A stretch of DNA of 64,000 bases from an uncultured bacterium (GTDB taxonomy: Bacteria; Bacillota_I; Bacilli_A; RFN20; CAG-826), in assembly GCA_949290395.1 (NCBI GenBank), contig CASERQ010000001.1, positions 1 to 64,000 on the forward strand, in the 5' to 3' direction. The translations under genes and the position numbers were made by a program. Positions 51,910 through 60,451 of this stretch are shown here, one piece after another (position 1 is the stretch's first letter; each line of letters begins with the position of its first letter). The notes below the pieces were generated by a model. The model was not told the origin of the DNA. It did not search any database and saw only the letters and a program-made list of their open reading frames with translations.

Positions 51910-54720
51910 TTATTCGCTTCTTAAAGCTGTAACCGGATCTTTCTTTGCGGCGGCTCTTGAAGGCAAGAGACTGCTAACAAAAGTAAGTGCAACCGATATT
52001 GCTATTAAAATTATAACCGAAGTCCACGACAAAGATGCAATGTTTCCTACTCCATAATCTGGATAAATTGCATTTAAGATTGCGTTTATTGGAAAACAGA
52101 TAACATAAGCAGCTAAACAACCAAACCCACCACTAAACAAGCCTATAACAACACACTCTGCTTCAAAAAGTCTTCCAACGTCCTTTTTACGTGCGCCTAA
52201 AGCTCTTAAAATACCAATTTCTTTTGTTCTTTCAATAACACTAACATAAGTTATGATTCCTGTCATAACACAACTAACAACAAGAGAAATTGAAGCAAAA
52301 ACAATTAAAACTATAGATAAAATATCAATAAGCTGGCTAAGTGAACTGGTTAAAGTTCCAACCATGTCTGTGTAGTGAACTTGTTCGCTAACATTAGATG
52401 CTTTGTAAGGATCTTCGCCTGAAGAATCAATTTCATTAAATTCATCAAGTTTCTCTAATAACAAAGTTTTGTTAGATAAACTTGTAGGAAAAATAATGAG
52501 ACTTTGGATATTCGCATAAGAATTAACAAAAGCCAGCAAAGATACAACTCTAGGATAAACCTCTTCGTAATTTCCACTCATTAAATAAGTAATAATGTCT
52601 TCAAAAGCGCTGCCAAGCCCTTCCATACCTTTAGCTTTAAGTTCTTCACTGACTAAGTCTGCACCAAGCATGTTTGCCCACGATAAATAGTCATTGATTG
52701 TATACGGATTTCCTTGTGAATCAGTCGATAACCCTGTAAAAATCGAGTAAAAATTAAAATATTTACTAAAAAGTTCGTTTATTGCGGCAACAGATGATTG
52801 GCTTTCGCTACCACTTCCTCCGCCCATTAATGCCCCGATTTCAGATACAAAATCTAAAGCAGTGTAAGCATCGTTCCATGAAATATTATTTTTAATATTT
52901 TCGTAAATGTTTGATTTTTGGTTTTCGTCAACAAGATAAGTTTGAAGTGAATTTTGATACGCTAAACCTGCTGACATGGAAGCCATCATCGATCCTTCTT
53001 TGGGTCTTAAAATACCACTAATTTTGACTTCTATACCTTTATTTTTGTCGTTATAAATTTCATTTAAATCGTTTCTTGTGTAATTATAAATAGTTTTCCC
53101 GTTTATATCAGTGTGGTTTTCAGTATAAAAATCTTCGTTAGTAAAAACTTTATAGGTTTTGCCGATAATATCATCGAAAGTTATTGGATTAGCTTGAGCA
53201 TCATCATTAGTTACATTATCGTCTTTCGGATAAAAGCCAAGCTCTTTAGAAACTTCTAAAGGAAGTTGGTTCCTCGAATCAACAACCAAAACCATTTCGG
53301 TCATGTCGTTAGGATCAGGATAATCTCCAGCAATTACGTCATACGCTTCTGTAATATACTCTTCTTCTCCATAAAGAACATGGAAATAATTTGTTGGAAG
53401 TCCGGTTAGAGAAAAAAGGGCATTTGATACAGATGAAAAAGTTCCATTTTGAACAATGTATGGTTCGAGTGTTGCTGGGTCGGTTGCTGTTAAATTAAAA
53501 GCATATTCATCGCCATAATTAACAACATAATCATTTATATAATCTGTTTCTTCTTTTAAATAATCAACATAGTTAATATATTTGGCACTTATATTGTTAT
53601 ATGTAATTTCTTGTTTGCTCATGTTGCTTTGATATGGGTAAACAAGTTCTTCATCACTATATTGTGGGTTTTGATCATAATTTTCATTAATTTCATAAGT
53701 TACTGTGTAAGAAGAAACAGTAACTGGCATTTGTGAAGCCGTTTCTGCTTCCATATTGCTTATATAAAGCGTAAAGCCATTATTAACAGCTAAAACTAAA
53801 GCAACACCTATAATGCCAAAAGACCCAGCAACACTTGTCATTACAGTTCTTCCTTTTTTGGTTAAAAGGTTTCTTAACGACAAATTAAGTGCTGTGAAAA
53901 AGCTCATTGAACTTAATTTTTCTTTTTTTCTAGTTTTCTTAGCTTTTTTATCTTTTTCATTGATTATTTTAAGTTCTTTGATTTCGCTATCTTTTTTGAC
54001 TTGAATTAATAAATTTTCTTCTTTTTTAGAAGCTTCAATTTGCTCTTTGCTCCAAGAATCACTCTCAACTTCACCATCTTTAAATTTGATAATTCTGTCT
54101 GAGTATGAATAAGCGAGTTCTTGGTTATGAGTAACCATGATAACAAGTCTGTTTTTGGAGATTTCTTTTAAAATATCCATTACTTGGACTGATGTTGTAG
54201 AGTCTAAAGCTCCGGTTGGCTCATCAGCCAAAATTATTTCGGGATTATTAATGATTGCTCTTGCAATAGCGACTCTTTGCATTTGACCACCGCTAAGTTG
54301 GTTAGGTTTTTTGTTAAACGCCTTTTCTAGTCCAACAATTTTTAATGCTTCTTTCGCTTTTTTGATTTTTTCTTTTCTTTTAACGCCGTTTAACGTTAAA
54401 GACATGGCTACGTTTTCAACAATAGTAAGTTGCGGGATTAAGTTATATGATTGGAAAACAAAGCCTATTCTTTTGTTTCTATAGTTATCCCGTGCTTTGT
54501 CATTATATTGTTTGGTTGATTGGCCTTCGATAATAAGGTCGCCACTAGTATAATGATCAAGTCCGCCAATAATATTTAAAGTGGTGGTTTTACCACAACC
54601 TGAAGGCCCTAAAATTGAACAAAATTGTTGCTTAGGAAAATAAAGGTTAATACCTTTTAATGCTCTAAATGCTTCTTTATCAACATAATAATCTTTAACA
54701 ATTTCTTTAAGTTCGAGCAT
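51910..54720 (-). CDS. ABC exporter, ATPase and FtsX-type permease fused
   Basis: A 936-residue fusion. Residues 1-225 are a MacB-like ATPase (Walker [31 protein letters not shown]). Residues 225-280 are a Lys/Glu-rich linker. A first membrane helix (~292-315) leads to a ~450-residue outside domain. Three C-terminal helices follow (~795-930), with VIERTKEIGILRALGARKKDV. It resembles MacB and is a likely exporter of peptides or lipids at the cell surface. First gene of the ABC-ATPase-TetR cluster; its ribosome site (GGGGG) is atypical. Confidence 0.9.
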   Translation of the reverse strand: MLELKEIVKDYYVDKEAFRALKGINLYFPKQQFCSILGPSGCGKTTTLNIIGGLDHYTSGDLIIEGQSTKQYNDKARDNYRNKRIGFVFQSYNLIPQLTIVENVAMSLTLNGVKRKEKIKKAKEALKIVGLEKAFNKKPNQLSGGQMQRVAIARAIINNPEIILADEPTGALDSTTSVQVMDILKEISKNRLVIMVTHNQELAYSYSDRIIKFKDGEVESDSWSKEQIEASKKEENLLIQVKKDSEIKELKIINEKDKKAKKTRKKEKLSSMSFFTALNLSLRNLLTKKGRTVMTSVAGSFGIIGVALVLAVNNGFTLYISNMEAETASQMPVTVSSYTVTYEINENYDQNPQYSDEELVYPYQSNMSKQEITYNNISAKYINYVDYLKEETDYINDYVVNYGDEYAFNLTATDPATLEPYIVQNGTFSSVSNALFSLTGLPTNYFHVLYGEEEYITEAYDVIAGDYPDPNDMTEMVLVVDSRNQLPLEVSKELGFYPKDDNVTNDDAQANPITFDDIIGKTYKVFTNEDFYTENHTDINGKTIYNYTRNDLNEIYNDKNKGIEVKISGILRPKEGSMMASMSAGLAYQNSLQTYLVDENQKSNIYENIKNNISWNDAYTALDFVSEIGALMGGGSGSESQSSVAAINELFSKYFNFYSIFTGLSTDSQGNPYTINDYLSWANMLGADLVSEELKAKGMEGLGSAFEDIITYLMSGNYEEVYPRVVSLLAFVNSYANIQSLIIFPTSLSNKTLLLEKLDEFNEIDSSGEDPYKASNVSEQVHYTDMVGTLTSSLSQLIDILSIVLIVFASISLVVSCVMTGIITYVSVIERTKEIGILRALGARKKDVGRLFEAECVVIGLFSGGFGCLAAYVICFPINAILNAIYPDYGVGNIASLSWTSVIILIAISVALTFVSSLLPSRAAAKKDPVTALRSE

Positions 54721-54900
54721 ACAACCCCCGTTTCACAACATTAAAATTTTAAAACAAAAACAACCTTTTATAAAGATTTTCACAATGTAAAATTTTTGTA
54801 AAAATCGCTTACTATTAATACACGCAAAAATCTGTTTTTGTTTGAATAATTTTGAAATTATTTTAGAAAATTTTGCTAACTCAAATTTAATGGTGGAAAA

Positions 54901-55359
54901 TTATCTATTATTACGCTGTTTTTCAAAAAAACTCTGCAAAAGTTCTTTATAATTCCGGTTATCTGAAATTTTAAAGACTGTTAAATTTGTATTAAATGCC
55001 TTTGTTAAATCTATTTTCGAACCGCAAGCACCCATTTCTTTTTCATCCAAAATAAAAACAACGCGAGAGATGCGAGATTGGATGATTGCGCTCATACACA
55101 TTGGGCAAGGTTCGAGTGTGACATATAAAGTGGTGTCATTTAAACGCCAACTTTTTCTTTTTTTACTAGCCTTTCTTAAAACGTTAATTTCAGCGTGACT
55201 TGTAACATCAAAACTTTTTTCTTTTTTATTAAAGGATTTAGCAATAATTTCATGATTTGCGTTATCAACCAAAACCGCCCCAATCGGAACTTCGTTTTTA
55301 TTAAACGCTTTCTTTGCTTCTATCAAAGCTATTTCCATAAATTTATTATCTAATTCCAT
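54901..55359 (-). CDS. tadA: tRNA-specific adenosine deaminase
   Basis: A 152-residue zinc deaminase that makes inosine at the wobble position of tRNA-Arg(ACG). It has the HAE motif (His55, Glu57) and PCPMC (Cys85, Cys88). Length is normal. No Shine-Dalgarno; a TGGTTAAAT-type extended -10 lies six bases before the ATG. It sits beside the SRP RNA gene, as in many Firmicutes. Confidence 0.94.
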   Translation of the reverse strand: MELDNKFMEIALIEAKKAFNKNEVPIGAVLVDNANHEIIAKSFNKKEKSFDVTSHAEINVLRKASKKRKSWRLNDTTLYVTLEPCPMCMSAIIQSRISRVVFILDEKEMGACGSKIDLTKAFNTNLTVFKISDNRNYKELLQSFFEKQRNNR

Positions 55360-55395
55360 AAAACTATTTAACCATATTGATAAAACTAAGCAAAA

Positions 55396-55480
55396 TAAAA
55401 ACCGTTACACAGACAATCAATAGTCTTAAGGCTGCTATATTTCTATCCTGACCTGGTTCGAGAAGATTGCTCGTAACGGC
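55396..55480 (-). ncRNA. ffs: Signal recognition particle RNA, small (4.5S) type
   Basis: About 85 bases. The ends GCCGTTAC and GTAACGGT pair. The conserved Ffh-binding domain reads GGTCAGG, a short stem closed by a GAAA tetraloop, then AGCAGCC. A TATAAT lies six bases before the 5' end and a T-rich run follows the 3' end. Location between serS and tadA is typical. Confidence 0.92.
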
Positions 55481-55486
55481 TTAATT

Positions 55487-55492
55487 ATTATA
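55487..55492 (-). promoter_or_regulatory. -10 box of the SRP RNA gene
   Basis: A perfect TATAAT on the minus strand, six bases before the first base of the SRP RNA and ten bases after the serS stop. Its -35 would lie inside the end of serS. Confidence 0.65.
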
Positions 55493-55502
55493 TATGATTT
55501 AA

Positions 55503-56783
55503 TTATTTTTTAATAGGTTTAATTACTTCAATTCCGCCCATATATGGTCTTAATACTTCAGGAACAATAACGCTTCCATCTTCTTGTTGATATTGTTCTA
55601 AAAGTGCTGGGAAGATTCTGGAAGTAGCAAGACCGCTTCCGTTTAAAGTATGCATATAATGGAGCTTTCCATCTTCTCCACGATACCTCATCATGCCTCT
55701 TCTTGCTTGATAACTTCTTGCGTTCGATACAGAAGAGACTTCTTTATAAATTCCAATTGAAGGTAAGTAAACTTCAATATCATAAGTTCTTGCCATTGAG
55801 TGCGAACAATCAGCTGCAGCAAGTTTTGAAACTCTATAATGCAAGCCAAGTTTCTCAACAAGTGATTTTGCTTTTGCTAATAATTCTTCAAAAGCTCTAT
55901 CTGAATCATCTTCTTTTGTATATTCAAACATTTCAACTTTGTTAAATTGGAAACCTCTAATCATTCCTCTTTCTTCAGTTCTATAAGACCCTGCTTCTTT
56001 TCTATAGCAAGGAGTATAAGCAAAGAATTTTTTAGGAAGATCTTTACCATCTAAAATTTCATTACGGTAATAATTAACTAAAGCAGTTTCGGCGGTCGGA
56101 AGTAAAAACTTAGGTGGCTCGCTACCTTTTAATTCGAATACATCACCTTCAAATTTAGGGAATTGTCCAGCTGTAAATCCACTTTCATAATTTAAAATGT
56201 GTGGTGGAAGCATGAATTCGAAGCCGTCTTTAATGTGTTCATTAATAAAGAAATTTAATAAAGCCCATTCAAGTCTAGCGCCTAAATTTGTATAAAACCA
56301 AGTTCCGTGTCCACTAACTTTTGCAGCTCTTTCATAGTCAATAAGGCCTAAAGATTCAGCAAGTTCAACGTGGTTTTTAACCTTAAAACCAAATTCTGGC
56401 TTATCTTTATAATAATAGATAGGTTTATTGTTTTCTTTAGCGCCTTCTAATAAATCTTCATCGGGAAGATTTGGAAGAGCATATAAAACTTCGTTAATTT
56501 TTGCTTCAAGTTCTTTTAATTTATCTTCGTTTTCTTTGTTTTCAGCAGCCAAGCTTTTAACTTTAGCAAAAATTGCGTTTACATCACCACCCTCTTTTTT
56601 AACTTGAGGGACAGATTTAGAAAGTTTATTTTGTTCAGCTTTATTATCTTCGGTTCTTTTTTGAAGTTTTCTTTTTTCTTCAACATTTTTCACAAGAGCA
56701 TCGATATCAGCTTCATACATTTTTCTTCTTAAAAGCTCTTTGACATGCTCTTTGTTTTCAACAATATAATTAATATCTATCAT
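55503..56783 (-). CDS. serS: Seryl-tRNA synthetase
   Basis: A 426-residue class II synthetase. It has an N-terminal coiled-coil arm (~25-105) that reads the long variable arm of tRNA-Ser, motif 2 YRTEERGMIRGFQFNKVE, and motif 3 LNGSGLATSRIFPALLEQYQ. GGAG lies before the ATG. It follows a glycosyltransferase gene by two bases. Confidence 0.96.
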   Translation of the reverse strand: MIDINYIVENKEHVKELLRRKMYEADIDALVKNVEEKRKLQKRTEDNKAEQNKLSKSVPQVKKEGGDVNAIFAKVKSLAAENKENEDKLKELEAKINEVLYALPNLPDEDLLEGAKENNKPIYYYKDKPEFGFKVKNHVELAESLGLIDYERAAKVSGHGTWFYTNLGARLEWALLNFFINEHIKDGFEFMLPPHILNYESGFTAGQFPKFEGDVFELKGSEPPKFLLPTAETALVNYYRNEILDGKDLPKKFFAYTPCYRKEAGSYRTEERGMIRGFQFNKVEMFEYTKEDDSDRAFEELLAKAKSLVEKLGLHYRVSKLAAADCSHSMARTYDIEVYLPSIGIYKEVSSVSNARSYQARRGMMRYRGEDGKLHYMHTLNGSGLATSRIFPALLEQYQQEDGSVIVPEVLRPYMGGIEVIKPIKK

Positions 56784-56785
56784 AA

Positions 56786-57808
56786 CTATTCTCCAAAATA
56801 TTTGTTATAAATTTCAATAAATCTTTTCCCACTTTTTTTAATATCGTGTTCTTTCATAAACTCTTTTTGGTTCTCCTTTAAAGAAGGGGTTTTACTGACT
56901 AAAAAGTTATTAAATTCGTTTATAAAAGTATCGAAATCATTATAGACATACGAGTTTTCTTTATCAATTAATATGTCGCTAAAAGCGCTGTCTTTTAAAG
57001 CAAAAACTGGGGTTTGTGTTGTATATGCTTCAAGAAGATTTATGCATGCTGATAAAGTGGTATTAAAGAGGCAAAACGCCTTTGCGTTATAGACTAAAGA
57101 AGTATAAATATCATCACTTAAAATTCCAGAAACATAGATGTTTTGAGCTGTTCTTTTAAAATATTTGTTAACAGCTTTTGCCTCACGTTTCCTGAAGTTA
57201 GGAATGATAACTATGATCTTTAAATTTGAATAAATCTTTGCAAATTCGATCACTCTTTTTGCTGCATCTTCATCTTTGTTATCTAAAATTGTATAGATGT
57301 ATTCAGAATTTTCTTCAAAATGAAAATAAATATAAACAAGCTTTAAAAACTCTGTGCCTTTTAATTCAAATTTCGTTTTTCTAACGGGCGGAAGCAAAGT
57401 TTCGATGTTTGTTTTAACGCCGTTTTTCATCAACGTTTCTTTAGCTTCTTCGCTCGGAACAAAAAGTAGATTGTATCCGTTAAGTGTTTTAATATCGCCT
57501 TCTTTTATGCTAAGAGTTTTGTTTTTGGTTAAATTAAAAAGCTTAAAATCACTTTCAAATTCTGAATAAAATGCAAACCCTATTTTCTTAACAGTCTTCT
57601 TCTTAAAATAATTAAACTTATTAAGATCGTTAAAATTTAGATAACAAACCGTCTTGATTCTTTCATCAATTGGGTTAGTTAAATATCTATATTCATTCAA
57701 TTCCAAAGATGATTTGATGTTCTTTCTTAGATTACTCGAACAAAAATTATCTACATCATTTTTGATGTTATCATAGAAATAAATATCTAAAATATTAGGG
57801 TTTTGCAT
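56786..57808 (-). CDS. GT-B glycosyltransferase-like protein
   Basis: A 340-residue protein that resembles family 4 glycosyltransferases in its C-terminal half (IYVSGILSDDIYTSLVYNAKAFCLFNTTLSACINLLEAYTTQTPVFAL). There the acceptor/donor Glu region is present but degenerate. The N-terminal half is divergent. No membrane helix. Set between gyrA and serS in the same direction. Activity and substrate are unknown. Confidence 0.65.
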   Translation of the reverse strand: MQNPNILDIYFYDNIKNDVDNFCSSNLRKNIKSSLELNEYRYLTNPIDERIKTVCYLNFNDLNKFNYFKKKTVKKIGFAFYSEFESDFKLFNLTKNKTLSIKEGDIKTLNGYNLLFVPSEEAKETLMKNGVKTNIETLLPPVRKTKFELKGTEFLKLVYIYFHFEENSEYIYTILDNKDEDAAKRVIEFAKIYSNLKIIVIIPNFRKREAKAVNKYFKRTAQNIYVSGILSDDIYTSLVYNAKAFCLFNTTLSACINLLEAYTTQTPVFALKDSAFSDILIDKENSYVYNDFDTFINEFNNFLVSKTPSLKENQKEFMKEHDIKKSGKRFIEIYNKYFGE

Positions 57809-57831
57809 GGTTTTTCATTTAATAATAAGGT

Positions 57832-60432
57832 TTATTCGGTTTTTGTTTCTTCTTTGACTTCAGCGTTTTCTTCTGATTTTACATTTTCTTCATTACTTTC
57901 TTCGTGAGGTAAAATTGTAAAGCTTGAAACACTTTCTCCTTCTTTTAAGTTAATGATTTTGACACCAGAAGAGTTTCTTCCACAAATTCTAACTTGTGAA
58001 ATTGGAGATCTAATAACTTGACCATTGTTTGTAATAACGAGATAATCTTCATCTCCGTTAATAACTTTCATACCAACAAGGTTTCCGGTTTTCTCGGTTA
58101 TCTTAATTGTGATAACGCCGCCTGCGCCTCTATTAGTAAGACGATAATCTTCAATATCAGATAATTTTCCTAAACCTTTTTCACTTAAAGCAAAGACAAG
58201 TTTTCCAGTTTGATTTGTTGATAAACCAATGATCTTATCTTCATCGCGAAGTTTCATGCCTCTTACACCGGAAGCAGTTCTACCCATCGCTCTGACGTCT
58301 GTTTCATCAAACATACAGAGTTTCCCATCGCTGCTTGCTAATAAAATTTTAGCGTTGCCATCAGTTACTCTAACATCTAGTAAATTATCACCTTCTTTGA
58401 ATGAAATTGCGTTTTTACCATTGCAATTGATTCTCTTGAATTCCATTAAATCAACTCTCTTAACAATGCCTTTTTCTGTAGCAAAGAAAAGATAGTGGTT
58501 TTCATATTCATTAGCGCTAATTAAAGCAACAACCTTTTCTTCTTTATCTAAGTTTAAAAGATTAATTACAGGTATACCTTTTCCGGTTCTTCCAAATTCA
58601 GGAATTTCGTGTCCCCTTTTTCTATAAACTCTTCCTAAATTTGTAAAGAATAAGACATCAGTATGAGTATTTGAAGTTAAAACATTCATAACTTCGTCGT
58701 CATCATAAACACTCATTCCTTTAACGCCCATTCCGCCTCTATTTTGAAGTTTAAATTCTGATGTAGACATTCTCTTGATGTAACCTTTGTTAGTTAAGGT
58801 AATAACAATGTCTTCTTCCGGAATTAAATCTTCGTCATCAATTGAAGAAATAGCTGTGGAGATTTGCGTCCTTCTTTCATCACCGAATTTATCTTTAATT
58901 TTTTCGAGTTCTTCGATAACAACTTCCAACATATGTTCTCTTGATTCAAGAATATAGTTATATCTTTCGATATTAGCAGCAAGCGTATCGAATTCTTCGT
59001 GAAGCTTTTGTGTTTCAAGACCTGTTAAACGACCAATAGTCATCGCAACAACAGCTTTTGCTTGAACTTCTGTGAATCCATATCTTTCCATAAGTCTTTC
59101 TGTTAAGACAGTTTGGTTTGGTGAAGAAGTAGCAAGATCAATGAATTCATCTCTGCTTTCTTTACCGCCAGGTTGTCTAACATCTAAAAGATCATGGACT
59201 TTAATTAAAGCTTCTATAATGTGTTGTCTGGCTTCGTCTTTTTCTTTTAAGAATTTAGTTCTTCTTTCAATAATTTCAACTTGGAAATCGATATATTGAT
59301 TAATTAAATCTTTTAAGCCTAAAACTCTTGGGACACCATTTACAATACATAAGTTGATGACGCCATAACTAATTTCAAGTTGAGTATTTTTAAATAATTG
59401 ATTCAAGATAACTTGAGGAACAACATCTCTTCTTGTTTCGATCTCAACTCTAACATCAGTTTTAGAGAAATCTTTAATAGAAGTGATACCATCAATAACT
59501 TTTTCTCTAGCAAGTTCACCAATCTTTGCAACAAGAGTAGATTTATTAACTTGGTAAGGAATTTCGCTAATAATAATTTTTGCTTTTCCGTTTGGGTTTT
59601 CAACAATTTCAGTTTTTGCTCTTAACCTAAAAGTTCCTCTTCCTGTTTGGTAGGCATCTCTGATGCCTCCTAAGCCATAAATAATTCCGCCTGTTGGGAA
59701 ATCAGGAGCCTTGATATACTTCATAATTTCTTCAACAGTACAATCAGGATTTTCAGCAACAAATTTAATTCCTTCACATACTTCTTTTAAGTTATGTGGT
59801 GGCATTTTTGTTGCCATACCAACAGCGATACCATCACTTCCATTAACAAGTAAGTTAGGGAAGCGTGCTGGTAAAACACTTGGTTCCTCTAAACTACCAT
59901 CGTAGTTTGGTACAAAGTCGACTGTATTAAAATTGATATCTTTAACTGTTTCTAAAGATATTTTAGACATTCTTGCTTCGGTGTAACGAGGAGCAGCAGC
60001 TTCATCACCATCCATTGAGCCGAAGTTACCATGACCACTGACTAGTGGGTATCTCATTGAGAATGGTTGAGCAAGTCTAACAAGAGTTTGGTAGATTGCA
60101 GAATCACCATGAGGGTGATATTTACCCATAACATCACCAACAATTTTTGCTGATTTAACGAATGGTTTATCAGGAGTATAACCTGCTTCAATCATTCCAA
60201 AAATAACTCTTCTATGAACAGGCTTTAAACCATCTCTAACATCCGGTAAAGCACGAGCGACAATAACACTCATTGCGTAATCAAGAAAAGAATCTTGAAC
60301 TTGTGTAACGATTTCTGTGTTTGTTAAAGAAGGCACAATGCCTGCTTCTAAAGCAGCGTTTTCTTCGTTTATTGTTTCATTTTCGTTTTCGTTTTCGCCG
60401 TCAATTTGTGGCTTTTTTTCTTCAAAATCCAT
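57832..60432 (-). CDS. gyrA: DNA gyrase subunit A
   Basis: An 866-residue topoisomerase II breakage-reunion subunit. The catalytic Tyr150 lies in AAAPRYTEAR. The QRDR is HPHGDSAIYQTL (106-117): the Ser is kept, but the position of E. coli Asp87 (Glu in many Firmicutes) is Gln115. The C-terminal beta-pinwheel carries a GyrA-box-like QNRGGMG. About 35 extra acidic/Asn-rich residues precede the core and a ~30-residue acidic tail ends it. Part of yaaA-recF-gyrB-gyrA. Confidence 0.97.
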   Translation of the reverse strand: MDFEEKKPQIDGENENENETINEENAALEAGIVPSLTNTEIVTQVQDSFLDYAMSVIVARALPDVRDGLKPVHRRVIFGMIEAGYTPDKPFVKSAKIVGDVMGKYHPHGDSAIYQTLVRLAQPFSMRYPLVSGHGNFGSMDGDEAAAPRYTEARMSKISLETVKDINFNTVDFVPNYDGSLEEPSVLPARFPNLLVNGSDGIAVGMATKMPPHNLKEVCEGIKFVAENPDCTVEEIMKYIKAPDFPTGGIIYGLGGIRDAYQTGRGTFRLRAKTEIVENPNGKAKIIISEIPYQVNKSTLVAKIGELAREKVIDGITSIKDFSKTDVRVEIETRRDVVPQVILNQLFKNTQLEISYGVINLCIVNGVPRVLGLKDLINQYIDFQVEIIERRTKFLKEKDEARQHIIEALIKVHDLLDVRQPGGKESRDEFIDLATSSPNQTVLTERLMERYGFTEVQAKAVVAMTIGRLTGLETQKLHEEFDTLAANIERYNYILESREHMLEVVIEELEKIKDKFGDERRTQISTAISSIDDEDLIPEEDIVITLTNKGYIKRMSTSEFKLQNRGGMGVKGMSVYDDDEVMNVLTSNTHTDVLFFTNLGRVYRKRGHEIPEFGRTGKGIPVINLLNLDKEEKVVALISANEYENHYLFFATEKGIVKRVDLMEFKRINCNGKNAISFKEGDNLLDVRVTDGNAKILLASSDGKLCMFDETDVRAMGRTASGVRGMKLRDEDKIIGLSTNQTGKLVFALSEKGLGKLSDIEDYRLTNRGAGGVITIKITEKTGNLVGMKVINGDEDYLVITNNGQVIRSPISQVRICGRNSSGVKIINLKEGESVSSFTILPHEESNEENVKSEENAEVKEETKTE

Positions 60433-60451
60433 GCAAATCCCTCACTTTTTC

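Noticed and set aside
54795-54815. GTAAGCGATTTTTAC-like cre candidate upstream of the fused ABC exporter
   Set aside because: Two to three mismatches to the cre consensus and no well-placed promoter around it.
39834-56783. T-box leaders for metG or serS
   Set aside because: No T-box core or antiterminator sequence is present upstream of either gene, and the gaps are too short.
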